Assembly: GCA_032209605.1 (NCBI GenBank)
Contig: JASFXZ010000001.1
Coordinates: 23,254,619-23,318,618 of the forward strand
From: Mactromeris polynyma
Lineage: Eukaryota; Mollusca; Bivalvia; Venerida; Mactridae
DNA length: 64,000 nt
Direction: 5' to 3'
In this document: positions 1-12,880 of the stretch, one piece after another
Position numbering within the stretch: position 1 is the first letter of the stretch
Layout: each line of letters starts with the position of its first letter
The notes under the pieces: generated by a model
What the model was told of the DNA's origin: nothing
The model's input: only the letters and a program-made list of their open reading frames with translations
Databases searched by the model: none
Translations under genes and position numbers: made by a program

Positions 1-494
1 ACTTGTGGCAAGTATAATTCGGTTAAATAGTATTTGGAAAGATGGATACCATTAATGTATATGGAGGCAGCAACAGGGGTTCTTTGCAATGAGGAATATT
101 GTTATATTAACAGCGTTCATGTAAAATTTTCATCCGAAAGAATAGGTAAATTTGCACTTAGCTTAGCTGAATGCGACATGAGGAACATAGAGTTTTCAGG
201 TACAACTTCAGATGATGAAGATGAGGATGATTCAGAATTTGGTTCATCGTATGATTGGTTATGCCTTAAGACAACTGCTCCAAAGGGTATCAAAACCCCA
301 AATGTCAAAAAGCCTCTTGATCCAGCATGGGTTGGTCATGCTAGAGTTATCAGAGTTAAAAGGAAGAAAGATGCACGCCCGTCAGGGAAAATTACAGTTT
401 CCTTTGAATTGCAAGAAAACGCATCCACCCCTATACCACAGTCACCTGATCAAAAATTCAGCATAGAAATCCTTCGAAAATCAGAAGTTGACAG
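1..494 (+). pseudogene. HELZ2-like copy A: 3' end of RNB exon, with in-frame stop
   Basis: This is the last part of a large exon that aligns end to end with the 3' end of the RNB exon of the intact gene (about 37963-38464). It is cut by the left window edge. In the shared frame the codon at 28-30 is TAG where the intact gene has CAG, so a full-length RNB-helicase protein could not be read through here. After the stop the frame stays open to the splice donor at 494 and keeps the acidic run (Asp/Glu-rich, about 209-240) and the conserved block ending in the Ile-Leu-Arg-Lys-Ser-Glu stretch. The donor is followed by GTACAG. The piece belongs to the same locus as the helicase exons at 3091-8953. 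What lies upstream of the window is unknown, so I cannot say whether the rest of the RNB domain is present. Confidence 0.8.
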
Positions 495-719
495 GTACAG
501 CTTGTAGTTTATATATACAATTTGTTGTACCATACTTAATTTGCCTATATAAAAGCCTTCACTGTTGTTTAACGACACGGGTTAATACTAATTAAAACTA
601 TTTGATATCGTTATGTTTTAATGTTTTAATAGCATTCCAGTCTGAAATATAAAACTGTATTTGTTTCTCATTTTTATTTTTGTACGATTAAAGTATTGTA
701 CCATTTGCTTCCTTTGTGC

Positions 720-2955
720 TTAGGTGAGCTATTGGGATCGCCCTGTGTCCGTCGTCGTCTGTAGTCAACTATTTAGTTTGTAAACACTCTAGAGGTAAAT
801 ATTTTACCTGATCTGCAGGAACATTGGTCAGAATGTTTGTCTCAGTGAAATCTATGCCATGTTTGTAACTGGGTCATCTGGGGTCAAAAACTAGGTAACT
901 AGGTCCAAATACAGTAAAACTTCCAAACCTCGAACTGCCGTCGGACCGATCAATTAGTTCGAACCATCTACCTGTTCGAGGCATCTACTGTATACGTGTA
1001 TATGTACGAACTGACTGTCACCGGTGCAAGTGTACTTAGCATGCTGAACGCAGGGCATTTGTGTGTTGTTAGTGTTTTCATACTGAATGCACGTCGATCA
1101 ATAGTCACAGCATTAAGCATAATAATAATTATTAAAAAAGAAATAAGTAAATGATTCGTTTACATGCACGTAGGAGTTTGGGCCGCAGGAGCCAATATTT
1201 TGGCCCCATACTACAATGGGCCGCGGACATTAATGACCCCTACTTCGCGTCTATAAGACAGGGGCCGTCGCTAGTACCCTGACTTCCATCAGTGGGCGGA
1301 TTAATGAGGGCATGAAGGGAAGCATAAAAAACCAGCAATCTCATTGAAATCAGCCCCTAACTTTAGCTCCATTATTTTCCTCTGTTAGCGTATAGTATAG
1401 GAGCGTGCGACTGGAGCTGATTTTAATGAGATTGACTAACTAGGTGACGAGTATATTTATGTTGGTTCGTTAATGACATGGACCATCACCGTGCAGTGTT
1501 TGTAAAGTTCTGAATATGCGTTGACACGGGACTATCCGATACCACCGAATGTGATTACATTTCTTTGTATCATTAAATACGACATATGCTAATTTACTCA
1601 TTTGTTTGTTTAACCTTGTAGATAACATCTGTTGCACTTGTGTTTTGTGAACTAGTGCACGTATTGTTTTCGTGATTTCGCATTTGCTAATGATGATTGG
1701 CTATATATCGATGTGTATAGCTTCCATGTACCTGAATAAATACGTTATTTAAAATGCGACTGAACTGTTTCAAATATATCCTTAAAAGTCCCATTTCTTC
1801 CCAAATATGTATGAATAAATGTAATAACTTACAAGCAGCAAACAATTTTTCGGAAATTATCATTAATATATGATGGAGTTTGCGTCTGAAAAAGATGATT
1901 TCCTAAAACAATTCTCATCGCGAGTGGATACCCATTCCGCACCCATCCCATCCGCGGCCCCAATGCTCAATACCGTCCTATGCGCCTGGTTTATGCGTAC
2001 ACACATGAATAATATACAGACACGATAGTAAACAATTACGATGTTCTATTTTTAGACAAACAGTACTAGCACAGTTGTCATTCGTGGCAGACATACAATA
2101 TTACCATAATGTAAACATGAATAAACTCGAACAAACAAACTCTCACATTCGAAGGTTTAATGTTTCGTAAGAAGCACATCATGTAAGAACACTTGAATTA
2201 AGCACTATCAAACATGTATGTTTAATAGATCCCTTTAGTGATTTGTTTGTCGCATTAATACATGTACACTGTATTGTATCAAGTAATTATCACTACGTGC
2301 AAATAACACATGTCAACTTTCTTATCTGTCAGCAAACAATTGAATATCGCTCTGTCCATGAAAGGTGTGAATTATTGTATTGTTCGACCTATCTATGGTG
2401 AACAATGAATGAAATGGTATCGAGGGACCGCAAACCCTATTCGAGTGTTCGACCTATCTCCGTTCGAGTGATCTACTGTTCGATAATATGAAATAAGAAG
2501 GGGTTTCGCCGGGACCTAAGAACCTGTTCGAGGTATATACTGTGTTCGAGCCAAAACTGTTCGAGGTTTCGAAGTTTTACTGTATAATAAAACCTCGTTA
2601 ACACCCCAGTTGTCACAGTTTTGCCTTTATCTATATGATTCAAAGTATTTGCCTAAGTAAAATCTAGGTCAAGTTTGAAACTTGGTCACATGGGGTCAAA
2701 GCTAGGTCACATGATCAAATGATGGAAAATTCTTGTGGATTCTCGGGAGGCTGCATTTTCTACGGGAACTACATAAAACTTTATCAGAATAATTGGCTTA
2801 ACAACATGCAATTCCAGCATCGTACTGGGTCATGTAGGGTAAAAAGTAGTTCACGAGGTCATATCATTGAAAATCTTCTTGATCTCTCTTAATGCCAACA
2901 TGGCAATGTACTCAGGTGAGCGATATAGGGCTATCATGGCTCTCTTGTTTTATAT
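720..2955 (+). repeat. bivalve-type interspersed repeat, split by a later insertion
   Basis: Two pieces, 720-909 and 2585-2955, join across the inserted element into one continuous repeat (left end ...ACTAGGTCCAAATA, right start AATAAAACCTCGTTAACACC). Phrases such as AACACTCTAGAGG, TTGGTCAGAATGTTTG, GGGGTCAAA and the terminal GTGAGCGATATAGGGCTATC with CTCTTG match a repeat I remember as very common in clam-type bivalve genomes. The family name was not checked. Confidence 0.65.
912..2582. mobile_element. Tigger/pogo-like non-autonomous DNA transposon (about 1.67 kb)
   Basis: The left end CAGTAAAACTTCCAAACC and the right end (reverse complement CAGTAAAACTTCGAAACC, followed by TCGAAC in both) form terminal inverted repeats of about 24 bp with one mismatch. 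TA dinucleotides flank it at 910-911 and 2583-2584, as expected for Tc1/mariner-superfamily insertion. CAGTAAAACCTC-type termini with GTTCGAGG-like subterminal repeats are typical of pogo/Tigger elements. No transposase frame of useful length is present, so the element is non-autonomous. It interrupts the surrounding interspersed repeat and is therefore the younger insertion. Confidence 0.8.
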
Positions 2956-3090
2956 ATTATTCATCATACGATGACTTGCTAATTGGATTTGTATTATACA
3001 AAGCTATTTTAAACGAATTACATGTTGATGATATTAATGATGTATAAATGTGTGAACACTGCATAAAAACCTAACTATTGTTTGTATGAG

Positions 3091-6000
3091 GGCGGAGAGC
3101 TATATCAAGACTCTACCATCTATGACTGATTCATTGGCTTGTAAGATTGCTCTAAACCTACCTATTCCTGATTTGGGTAAGACATTTCTTTGTTGTTTAA
3201 ACTACGCCAATAAGTTTTATACGAAATTGTATATAATGATGTGAATGCAAACTCGATACATATTGCTGGATTGTGGAAACAAAATTTGTATTTGATTGTT
3301 TACTGGCCAAAACATTCAACGTGTCGGTAATACTGTCGCTGTTGTTGAATATTGAAATACAGTGGTTTATGTTGTCTTTTCCTTGTTTTGATGGTCATTC
3401 CTGAATTTGAAGTCACATTCTCTTATATAACTTTAGATGAAATGTACAAGCACACAGCATCTTTGATCGAGAGAGATTTGATATATGAGGCTAGTAAAGG
3501 CAAAAAAGATCAAAAGCCATTACCACCTAACAACGAAAAACAACAGGAAGCAATCAATAAAGCTCTGAAGTCCCGATTTTCTCTTATACAAGGACCACCA
3601 GGTATGTTTACCGAAGGTACATACTATAATTACTATTCATGAGTTTGATGAATAAGATATGTTTACAAAACAAACATCAACGATGAATGCTGATTTATTG
3701 TACGGTGTCTCGAATGCGCAATTGTTTTTTCTTTTATTAAGCCTTGTAACATTACTTTTCTCCCGATATGACTCGAATAGAAACTCGTTAGAGATATCAC
3801 TGTATTTAAATTTCATAAAGTAGCATTCTATGATTGACAGCACTTAATCTTGATTATTAATACATATTTAATTATAAAACGAATGTTTTCTGCTATTACT
3901 AGTATGTTTAACGAATGTTTTCTGCTATTACTAGTATGTTTGTTCACAGTTGTTGAGATGCCTGTAGTTCTTTCCTTTCTAAGAGCCAGTCAATGAAAAT
4001 ATAATCAGTGTCATTCTGCCAAGCATTTCATACACTCTAAACTATACATAGCCTCGCTTCCAATAGTCTACAACTTTGCGTATTCCAAATACTCTGGCCA
4101 TCTGGGAGGTAAAATTAAAAAAACTATACATGATTTTGTTCACTCCTAGGTTGGTAAAGAAATATTTCCATTTTACATATATTTCAGGAACTGGCAAAAC
4201 TTACACTGGCATCAACCTTCTATACTTATTCGATCAAATTAATCGAATTCGTCACAAAGAAGGAAGTCCTAGCAAGCAAGTTCTTTTCTGTGGACAATCC
4301 AATAAGTCGGTCGATTTAGTGGCAGGTAGTGTTTATTTGTTATATATTGTTAAGGAATAATGAATTATTTCTTTTGTAGCACGTGGTCAACATTTTGGGA
4401 ATTTGGACTGCATTTATACATGGTGATGTTTTTATTTACACCGTAATTTGGATGATGGTCGGGAATAAATGTGAGGTTGGTTCTACCCTTGAACCAGGTT
4501 TAAACCATTGGTGGCATTTTTGCCATTGAGGAATCCAAGGCGGTACTCTTATCATTACTTGTCCCACTAAATTCTCCTTAGTAGTTCTTTATGGTCGTAC
4601 AGACCATTCCTTGCACCCAATTCTACCCTAGCACCTCCTCGATGCCTTATATTATTTCCCGGGAGTCTGTGTGGGGAGACAATGTATTGTGCATGCGGCG
4701 TCCCCTGTAATTATTTAATCTCCCTTTCATACATATTGTTAATGCAGATTTTGAAAATGAGTTATGATTTATTGGTTTAGCATTATAAAAATGCTTATAT
4801 TCTTTGTGTTCTCTTTGTATTGTAATAATTTATGTATGTATGAAGGCCTCTTGTTAGATAAGTTTATGTATGTAAGTTTTTATGTGTATTAGCTTAAGGA
4901 GTTACCTTCAATAAATAAAGTTTATTATTATTAATTATTTATGTTTCACCTATCAATTATGTTGGTCTTCTCTCCCTTTTGCTTTTGTAATAGTTGCATC
5001 GTCGATCTGCCAGGCCATTCCCTGTGCCTCTATTCCTTAACATGTGTACCCTTTAACCTGCTTAAGTGCCTTGTGTTTGGTGGATTTTTGTTTTCCCGGA
5101 GGTCTGCGTGGGGAGGCACTGTCTTATGTATGTGGCGTTTCCTGAAGCTACGTATTCTCTCTTTTTTAATGTTACTACGTGTTCTTTAAATTGTGGCGAT
5201 ATTGAGATTTTGGTAGTATTTGTATCTTCTCGATAATTTCTTCACAGTCAGTTTCTGGGTTTACTCAATCGCTTTTAGAACTGAGATAAATAGGATAAAT
5301 CCCAGTTCCACAAACCTGTAACTCGTTAGAAGTTGATTTTCTCAAAATTGAAATATGAGATTTTTGGTTGTAGAATTAAGCTGACGACATGTATGTGTTG
5401 TTCTATTGTGGTCATGGGTCCTATGTATGTGGCATTTTAAGCTCGATGTCGTCATTCAGTCTTGTTACAATTAACACTTTTCAAATGAGTTGATTCATGT
5501 TCCTTAATGTATTCTGTTTAGAATAATAAACAAAACGTATGCATTCAATTTTAGAGTGGATGTATTACCGTATGGGAAAGTTTCGACCGAATTTTGTTCG
5601 TGTGTATGGCAGATCTATTGAAGCTCAAGATTTTCCTATACCAGGACGCACCTTTATTTCCAACAACAGCACTACAAGCCTTAAAACAAATCCTGTGCTG
5701 TATCCTGTGGCACTTCATCACCTGATACGCCAGAAAGGAAAGAAATATGCTGAAGAAATAAACACATATGACAAGCTATTCAAAGCCAATAATTACGAAC
5801 CAATGCCTGACGTGGTTAAACACTATCTACATCTCGTTAGGGAAGCTTCCATAGATGAAATCAGAAATTATGATATCATCCTATGTTCTACAACTGTTGG
5901 ATCAAATCCAACGGTTCTGAAAGCAACATGTGTACAACAGGTATCAAATTATTTTTAGTATTGTTAAACTTTGGACTCTGTATGAACTCTCTATTTTTTC

Positions 6001-8953
6001 TGTTAAAATCCGGTTTGCTTCTTCGACATTGTTTTGTTTCCTTGTTGGGTAGTTTGCCGTTACCACTAGTGTAACGGTAGAGAGTCATATTGTTTCACAA
6101 AGTATCCTTAATTGTACTATTTGATGCTTAATTGCAAAGTTTTTGGGTACAGAAAACTCTACAAAGCTGTACATAGCGATACCAGTCTTTTGCTATTTAA
6201 CATGCTATTGCATGAAACAATTCCTGTTTTTAGATATTCCTCAGTATTTCTTTCGGCGGGGTATATGGCAGGCTCTGAATGATTTATGTTGTTTGTGAAA
6301 GGAAATACAGGAATTATCTTTCATAGCGGATGAAGAACCATTATCTATTGTTTCTAAGATATTTTTAGTGGCTTTTCATGTGAGTTTTATGTATCTGTAT
6401 TAGTAGTATGTGGTGGTTTATTAAACAGTAGCATTCACCCTTGGTTTAATTGTTTACAGGTTATTGTTGATGAAGCAGGAATGTACCCGGAGCCTCAATG
6501 TTTGGTTCCAATTATTGCCACAAAACCCGAGCAGGTGGTACTAATTGGAGATCATAAACAATTAAGGCCGATCATTCTCAGCAAGGAAGCCGCTTTACTT
6601 GGTTATGAGACATCATTGTTTGAAAGATATGCTTTATCTGAGACTGCAAAAAATGTACAGTTTACAATGTTACAAGAACAATATTGTATGGTAGGTAAAC
6701 ATTATATTAAGTAAATATCTATATACATTGTATTTTTATTACATATTAGTATGCACTTGTGCAAAATTTGATATAATTCATTGAATAAGGCATACAGTTG
6801 CAAAATAACATTGAAATAAATGATATTTTGTATCTCTGTTAGTTAAAAATTCCAAGGTCTAATGACTCTCCTTACGTCGAAATTTAGTTTCCCTGTGCTA
6901 TTGATGACTTTTACTTACTACTTATACGTCAAAGTATGACTGCAGTACTATAAACTTTTTGCCCAATGCAACACTAAGATAATTGAAGAGCAATTAATAA
7001 TGTTAGCTAAGTTAATCTGATATATGATTATTCCATCATTTATACTACAGAATCCAGAGATCTGCAGATTTCCGTCGTGGCAATTCTATGACAATAATCT
7101 TCTAACCAGAAAAGGTCCATGGTTTGGCTCATCATTGAATATTTGGCCTAGAAAAAGCAGTAAAAGAAATCCGAACATCTACATAACATATCCACATGTG
7201 CTTGTTCACGTGGAAGGGAAGGAAACAATTCTCACCGTTTCCACAGGAGATGGAAACGAACAATCGAGGAGCAACCTGGCTGAGATTGATCATGTGGTAA
7301 ATATATACATCGCTCATTGTGGTATCATGCCTGATGTATGTTTCTGTCTCACTTGCTAGTTTATTGTTTTGATGTTTTATTGTTCTACACATTCTTTACT
7401 TTATATAGTTACCAAATGATTAGCGTTTAGAAGTTTTCGTGGTCTTGCGGGAGTAGCCTTCAAACCGCTACTGTTGTTTGAATTTAATGCACATTTATTA
7501 TTTATTGCGTTAGTCTGTTTAACATTTAGGAACTATTCTTTTATTATGTTTACTTTACATTTAAATACCTATATGTTGATTTTCACAAAACAGTTAAAGA
7601 TGGTTAATTTGATAATGATTATAAGGAACCTGAAGTGTAATAGAAATTATATTCATCTGAACTCTATGTTTACATTAATTCTATTTAAGCTGAAAGTATA
7701 CAAGTATTTAACAATTGAAGCCACTGGATCAGTACAGATACTGTCTCAATATAACGCACAGTGTTCAGAAATTAAACTCAAACTGGCGGAGGAGGGTTTC
7801 CCGGGCGTAAATGTCAACTCAATTGTTTCGAGTCAAGGTATGGTACCCGTCTCAATTACATTACTAAATGGAGCCTACCCTGCTCATAATGTTTTACTTA
7901 TATAAAACTTCTATAATGTCTCTTACATGCGATAAATCTAATACTAGATAATGTTTAATGTTGTACAGAAGGTCAATAACAGATTTTTATATAACTGAAA
8001 CCACTGTCTACTGAATAAAATGTGGTGTGGTATTAAAAGAAGTGTATCTTTTTCAGGAGGTGAATGGGACTATCTTATATTCAGTACAGTTCGCTCGCTT
8101 CCAGACTACAAAATTGAAAGAAACCCAACACGTGGCTGGTGCAAGGACAACCTTGGGCTCATCACTGACCACAATCAAGTGAATGTAGCATTGACAAGAG
8201 CAAGAAAAGGTCTTATAATCATTGGTAAATACAATTGTGTTATTAAATAATAATATTGTACAATTATGGACATTTCCGTGGTTGTCTGAAATATGCACAG
8301 TATATGAGGTTTTGTGTTCTGAGCTTTTGTAGCTCAGCTTCAGACAAATGGGCAAACCGAAGTTTATCCATTATTTATACTTACTTGTCGTATGGTAATG
8401 ACGTGAAGTGATTTCTAATTGAATCGCTTGAATGCACTAATGATGGTCATCCGGAAACCAGCATCGGCAATTCCATAGCGTTCGTCAAATAACCACTGGC
8501 ATATAAGGAAAACCCATGGACCATTCAGAATCAGGATTCAATAAACGATGTAATAATTCATTTTAATTATGCATTTTGTTCCGGCATTATTTTCCCATTG
8601 TGTTTTGTAGAGTACGGTACTGATGGTGAGGATTAGTAGTTCTTAACATTTACCATACTACAACAGTTTTAACAATGGAATCCGTATTTTGAATTTTAGG
8701 CAATAAGAATATGTTAACCCGTGACCTTGTGTGGAGACAATTAATCAGTCATTATGAAAATAATGGGTGTGTCAAAACAACGGAAGAATTTCCACCCCCG
8801 ATTACTAGCACAAGACGTGAACGAAGGAAAAGAAATGTGTTCGAGAATCATCTAAGAAATGATGAATCCAAACACGGAAAGGGAAATGTCAAATCTTTAG
8901 GGCGAAAAGTAACGAAAGCGCGCTCATCGCAGATACCGTCGACACAGACTTGA
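3091..8953 (+). CDS. HELZ2-like copy A: SF1 helicase exons (open frame, possibly not functional)
   Basis: Nine exons encode a UPF1/MOV10-type superfamily 1 helicase: 3091-3176, 3437-3601, 4188-4325, 5555-5940, 6460-6690, 7051-7296, 7690-7837, 8057-8224 and 8700-8953. Their phases match the intact gene and the frame is open to TGA at 8951-8953. Visible motifs are a Walker A GPPG/TGKT split by an intron (3601/4188), DEAG (motif II), GDHKQLRP (motif III), SQYNAQ, and VALTRARKGL (motif VI). Oddities: the motif IV block reads QYCM instead of QYRM. The acceptor of the first exon is TGTAT instead of TGTAG, so splicing would have to use the AG three bases on. Exon 7051-7296 carries 11 extra codons relative to the intact gene. 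The C-terminus diverges by frameshift. With the TAG at 28-30, the gene could yield at best a helicase-only product. A pseudogene in early decay is equally possible. Confidence 0.75.
3888..3951. repeat. two-copy direct repeat, 32-bp period
   Basis: A unit beginning AACGAATGTTTTCTGC occurs twice in a row inside an intron of copy A. The two copies are nearly identical, so this is a recent small tandem duplication. It has no obvious function. Confidence 0.75.
4420..5190 (+). mobile_element. 3' ends of LINE-like retrotransposon(s), two diverged copies
   Basis: The intron between exons 4188-4325 and 5555-5940 of copy A carries two related segments. One lies around 4650-4720 (CCCGGGAGTCTGTGTGGGGAG) and one around 5094-5160 (CCCGGAGGTCTGCGTGGGGAG), each followed by a GTGGCGT/GCGGCGT-type motif. 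The first runs into AATAAATAAAG and a short ATT-rich tail at about 4913-4940, which is how many CR1/L2-type LINE copies end. No reverse-transcriptase coding sequence is left. Assignment to a LINE clade is a guess. Confidence 0.45.
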
Positions 8954-9159
8954 AAAGGCTAAATAGTTATATATTTACAACAAAAAGCTTTTAGTGTTCT
9001 GAGTATGTTTATTAAAACATAAATGATGGAGCAATAATGTAAGATTTGTAAAAAGTGAAATTTTAGCTTTTGCAAGACTTTTATCATGTAATTTAATGTG
9101 CTATATATATATATATAATTTGAATTCATTTTTGAAATTTGCATTTTTTGTGTTTGAAT

Positions 9160-9490
9160 ATTGTATACTGACACCGAAACGAAACTGTGTACTGACATAA
9201 AAATAAAGTTTGTAACCATTTAGATAAAACATATAGTCAAATTTGGTAGCAAAATGTGACAGCTTTTATTGGCTACATGATGCATTATTGTTAAATTAAA
9301 TTTAGGTCATGCTCGGTATAATGATAACGCTTGAATTACGTAGGGGTGAAAAGTAAAAGTTGCACACTTTTCTTTTTATTCTAAATGTGCGTTTGCCTTC
9401 TGATATACAACAGTACATATGGACATTTATCAGTATCTGTTATGTCCTCCTCTCCTACGAATAAACGCAAGTATTCTTGCGGTCAAATGT
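9160..9490. other. spacer between copy A and receptor pseudogene 1
   Basis: AT-rich DNA with no gene. A candidate polyadenylation signal AATAAA lies at 9202-9207, about 250 bp after the copy A stop. At the equivalent place in the second duplicated block the sequence is unrelated, holding mariner remnants and a 23-bp minisatellite instead. Confidence 0.5.
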
Positions 9491-10640
9491 CAATGTTTTT
9501 AATATCAAAAATATTTTTGGAAAGGAGAGAAAGTAAACTAGCTTATGCTATCGAGTTAAGCTATTTCAAAATCATATCAATAAAAATATAAAAAAAAACT
9601 CGATTTTACGTTCTCACCCCTTTTTTCTGTTGTTGTTATTTTAGAATAAAAACTTAATTGTATGTTGTTGTATGTTGTTGTTGTTTTTTAAATCTCTCGA
9701 CAGCATGAGGAAGATTGGACTATTATCTTTGAATTCATGTGTTTCTTTTCCAAATAAACGCTTATGCAATTAGCACGTTTTTCCGGACAACATGTACCAT
9801 TTGACAGTACATAAAGTTCAAATCACTTCATCATTTTTACACAATTATAGCAGTATTAGTTGAAGGACTGTTTAACAATAAAACAGAATACTTCTCATCT
9901 TGCTGTATCGTGTAGTAAGATAATTATTGATAAAAAGCAGTATTCCTATTACCTTCTGCCTTTATCGCCTTAAATTGATATTCAATTAATGTTCAAAGTT
10001 GTTTTGTCAACGTACCGGCATTAATGCATTTTTCACCTTTCCCAACAATGGGTTACATTAAATTGAATAAACATGGATACCATTAATTGATGTTTGCTTA
10101 GTATTCACTAATTGCTATCCATTGTTTTTTAAATCACTGGAGATACCAATACTCGGTTGATTTATTAACCATTTCTGACCGCTATTACTTACTCTAAAAG
10201 GGAACTCGGAAAAAACGAAACGAATTGACTGGACTACGTATAATGTACATAAGTTATGCTGATATTGATTGTAATTAAACGCGAAACCTTGTTCGTGATA
10301 ATACAGGTTGTAACTTTTTTTACTTAAGTAACAAAAGATCAGTGTGTCACCGTAAGATTAACATATTGTGTCGAAACTTGGACTTGTTTTAGGTACATTG
10401 GAAACATTCTCCTAGTGTATATGATACGTATGCAACATTATCTTAGTAAATTTGACGTATTTGCAATTTTCTCTTACTGAATTCGTCATACATTCAATAT
10501 TTCCTGTAAGTGAATTGGACATTAGACAACAATCTCCCAGTGAATTTGCATTTAATTTAACATTCTCTTAGCGTATTGAAATACATGAATGTAAACAAAC
10601 ATCATTCTAGTGAATTTTGTTAGGACTATAAAATCTGAAT

Positions 10641-11951
10641 ATGGGTCATTTGCTTGGCCTGGGAATATGCGTACTGTTGCTATCTACTGAATGTATATAT
10701 TGCCAAACCTACGAACAAGCCGACACATTAATGAGTGGGTTACTAACAGGATACAATAAGCACATTTTGCCACGTAGGAATCAGACATCTGCGATTAGCG
10801 TGAATGTCTTCTTAATGGTTTACTCAGTACCGGACATTGATATAATCAACGGATTAATCACATTCTCGGTAGGGTTTTTGGTGTCTTGGAATGACGAACA
10901 TTAAGTTTGGAACTCTTCCGATTATGGCGGGTTGAGACAGATGACATTTCAAAGCGACATGGTATGGACCCCTGGTTTTCTTATTGTATCAAGCTTTGAC
11001 CATACTGTAATTGGGTCTCATACCATTGACAAAATCCAGTTCTCTAACGATGGTACTGGCTTTTGGTATCCATCGCACATGGTAAAAAACTTGTGTTCAT
11101 TTAATATGAAATATTGGCCTTTCGACAAACAACATTGTTGGATTACAATTATCGACCGTAGTTACACTTCAAATAAAGTATCGTTTGAATTAAATACGGG
11201 ATTTCCCTCCGGTGGACTTTATACCGACAGTGTGACCATGAGCGAATGACATATGGAAGAAACTTGGGTCGAAATAAATAATAATGATAAATTTCCTTAT
11301 GTAAGCTACCATTTGAAACTAACACGTCAGTCGTCATTTTATGTTCTGACTACGATTCTACCGCTTACTCTTATTGGATTTCAAGTTCCGTTTGTGTTTC
11401 TAATACCTAGCGAAACAGGTGAACGCATTGGTTTCTCCGTTACAATGATGTTGTCAATGGCTGTATTCATGACAGTTATATCCGACAGTATACCAAGCAC
11501 CACTAATCCGGTTGCATTGATTTGTGGATATGTGATGATGTTGACACTTTCAAGTGTTGTTGTGACCACGATGACAATACTAAATCTTCGATTGTACCAT
11601 AGAAATAACAAAATAAAAGTTGGTTCATGGTGGAAATTGCTCCACAACCTGGTTATTTACAGGAGGTTCAAAAGTAACGTGGCTGCCGGAAATGTATTTG
11701 CGCCAACGCAGCACCATGGAACAAGAGCTAATAAAAAGCCGGAAGATATCTGTGACGAAATGAGTGTAGAAGATGATATGAAAGTGTCCCAAGTGGTGAC
11801 CATTGAATGTGGAAATAATGTGCAATGGGTGGACATTAGTAAAAGTGCTGACCGAATTTTGTTTATTGTAACCGCTTTTTGTATCTATGCTTCGTCCATT
11901 GGTTTTCTATTGCATCTCCTAACTGCTTCGAAATACCCATTATACAAGTAG
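10641..11951 (+). pseudogene. intronless nicotinic acetylcholine receptor-like subunit, pseudogene 1
   Basis: One 436-codon frame encodes a Cys-loop ligand-gated ion channel subunit. It has a signal peptide (residues 1-21), an extracellular binding domain with the Cys-loop (two cysteines 13 residues apart, around Trp-Pro-Phe-Asp), TM1 (Leu-Pro-Leu-Thr-Leu region), TM2 preceded by Gly-Glu, TM3, a short cytoplasmic loop and TM4. The frame is broken by TAA at 10902-10904 and TGA at 11247-11249. The second copy reads Leu and Trp at these places. The vicinal cysteine pair of alpha subunits is not seen before TM1, so the ancestor was probably a non-alpha type. The lack of introns suggests descent from a retroposed copy. 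Family membership is secure; the exact subunit class is not. Confidence 0.85.
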
Positions 11952-12880
11952 GGCAAGGTATTCGGCGCTGTTTCCAAGTACGATTAAACAAATGCCTACG
12001 TAAGAGGTTCGTTGGCACGAAATACCAAACCACAAAATGGCCATATTGCAGTTCCTCAGGTTTAGATATATGACTACCTACTCTACTCTTCATACACGCT
12101 AACATTTATCACGTTAATATATTACTGATTCAACGTTATTTGTCTACCGCTAGTTAACATCCGGCGGGTGGGGTACACATCTAAGTTTACCTGTTATCAA
12201 AACATTGTCTGCAATGTTTAAAATACGAAACTTGCATTCATTAGGAAGAACCTTATTTTTAGCATTAACAAGTTTACCTTTATTTATCTGGCTCACTATT
12301 AACTCGGAGTTTATCTCTGTTGTATACACACGTTATTTTCTAATTGTTAGTAGACCGGAAATGACATCACACCGCGCGTGTGCGTTGTTTGTAAACAAAC
12401 ACACATTGTCAGAAGCTGTCAAATTTATCGTTTGTCTTCTATCTTTTTTTCCTGCTTGGAAAACATGTCTTTCCACAGGTAATTGACGTATTTTATATTT
12501 TCTTTGTATTTACAGCCAAATTTAACTGAGTTTCATACAATTTTTTAGTTTTATCAGCAGAATTCTGCGAGCTTATTCACATATCTTCTGCGACGTTCCG
12601 CCGTTTCCGCTAATTTCTGCGGCCGATGGAATTCCGCATGCGGAATTGGGGGGTATAAAAGAGCATGTTTTTTACCAATTTTGGGAGTTCTGACCAGGAA
12701 TGTTCACATTAGGGCGTTATTATTTTCATTTGTTAAATTAATCAACTTAAGTCTGGCTATTTGTTTTGACTGAAATATATTGACTTTGTTTGTAATAAGC
12801 TGCTTTTTTCATCTATTGAGTAGATATAGACACTTTATCTACTGCTTTTTATTTAATATAATCAACAATGTTTACTGTAC

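Larger units (their letters stand above)
495..3090 (+). other. intron of copy A filled by nested repeats
   Basis: This stretch lies between the RNB exon and the first helicase exon. The same intron in the intact copy is only about 290 bp, so some 2.3 kb here is inserted DNA: a bivalve-type interspersed repeat that was itself split by a Tigger-like element. I see no coding potential beyond short chance frames. Confidence 0.75.

Noticed and set aside
11381..11825. Minus-strand frames across the receptor pseudogenes
   Set aside because: They are antisense shadows of the receptor coding sequence.
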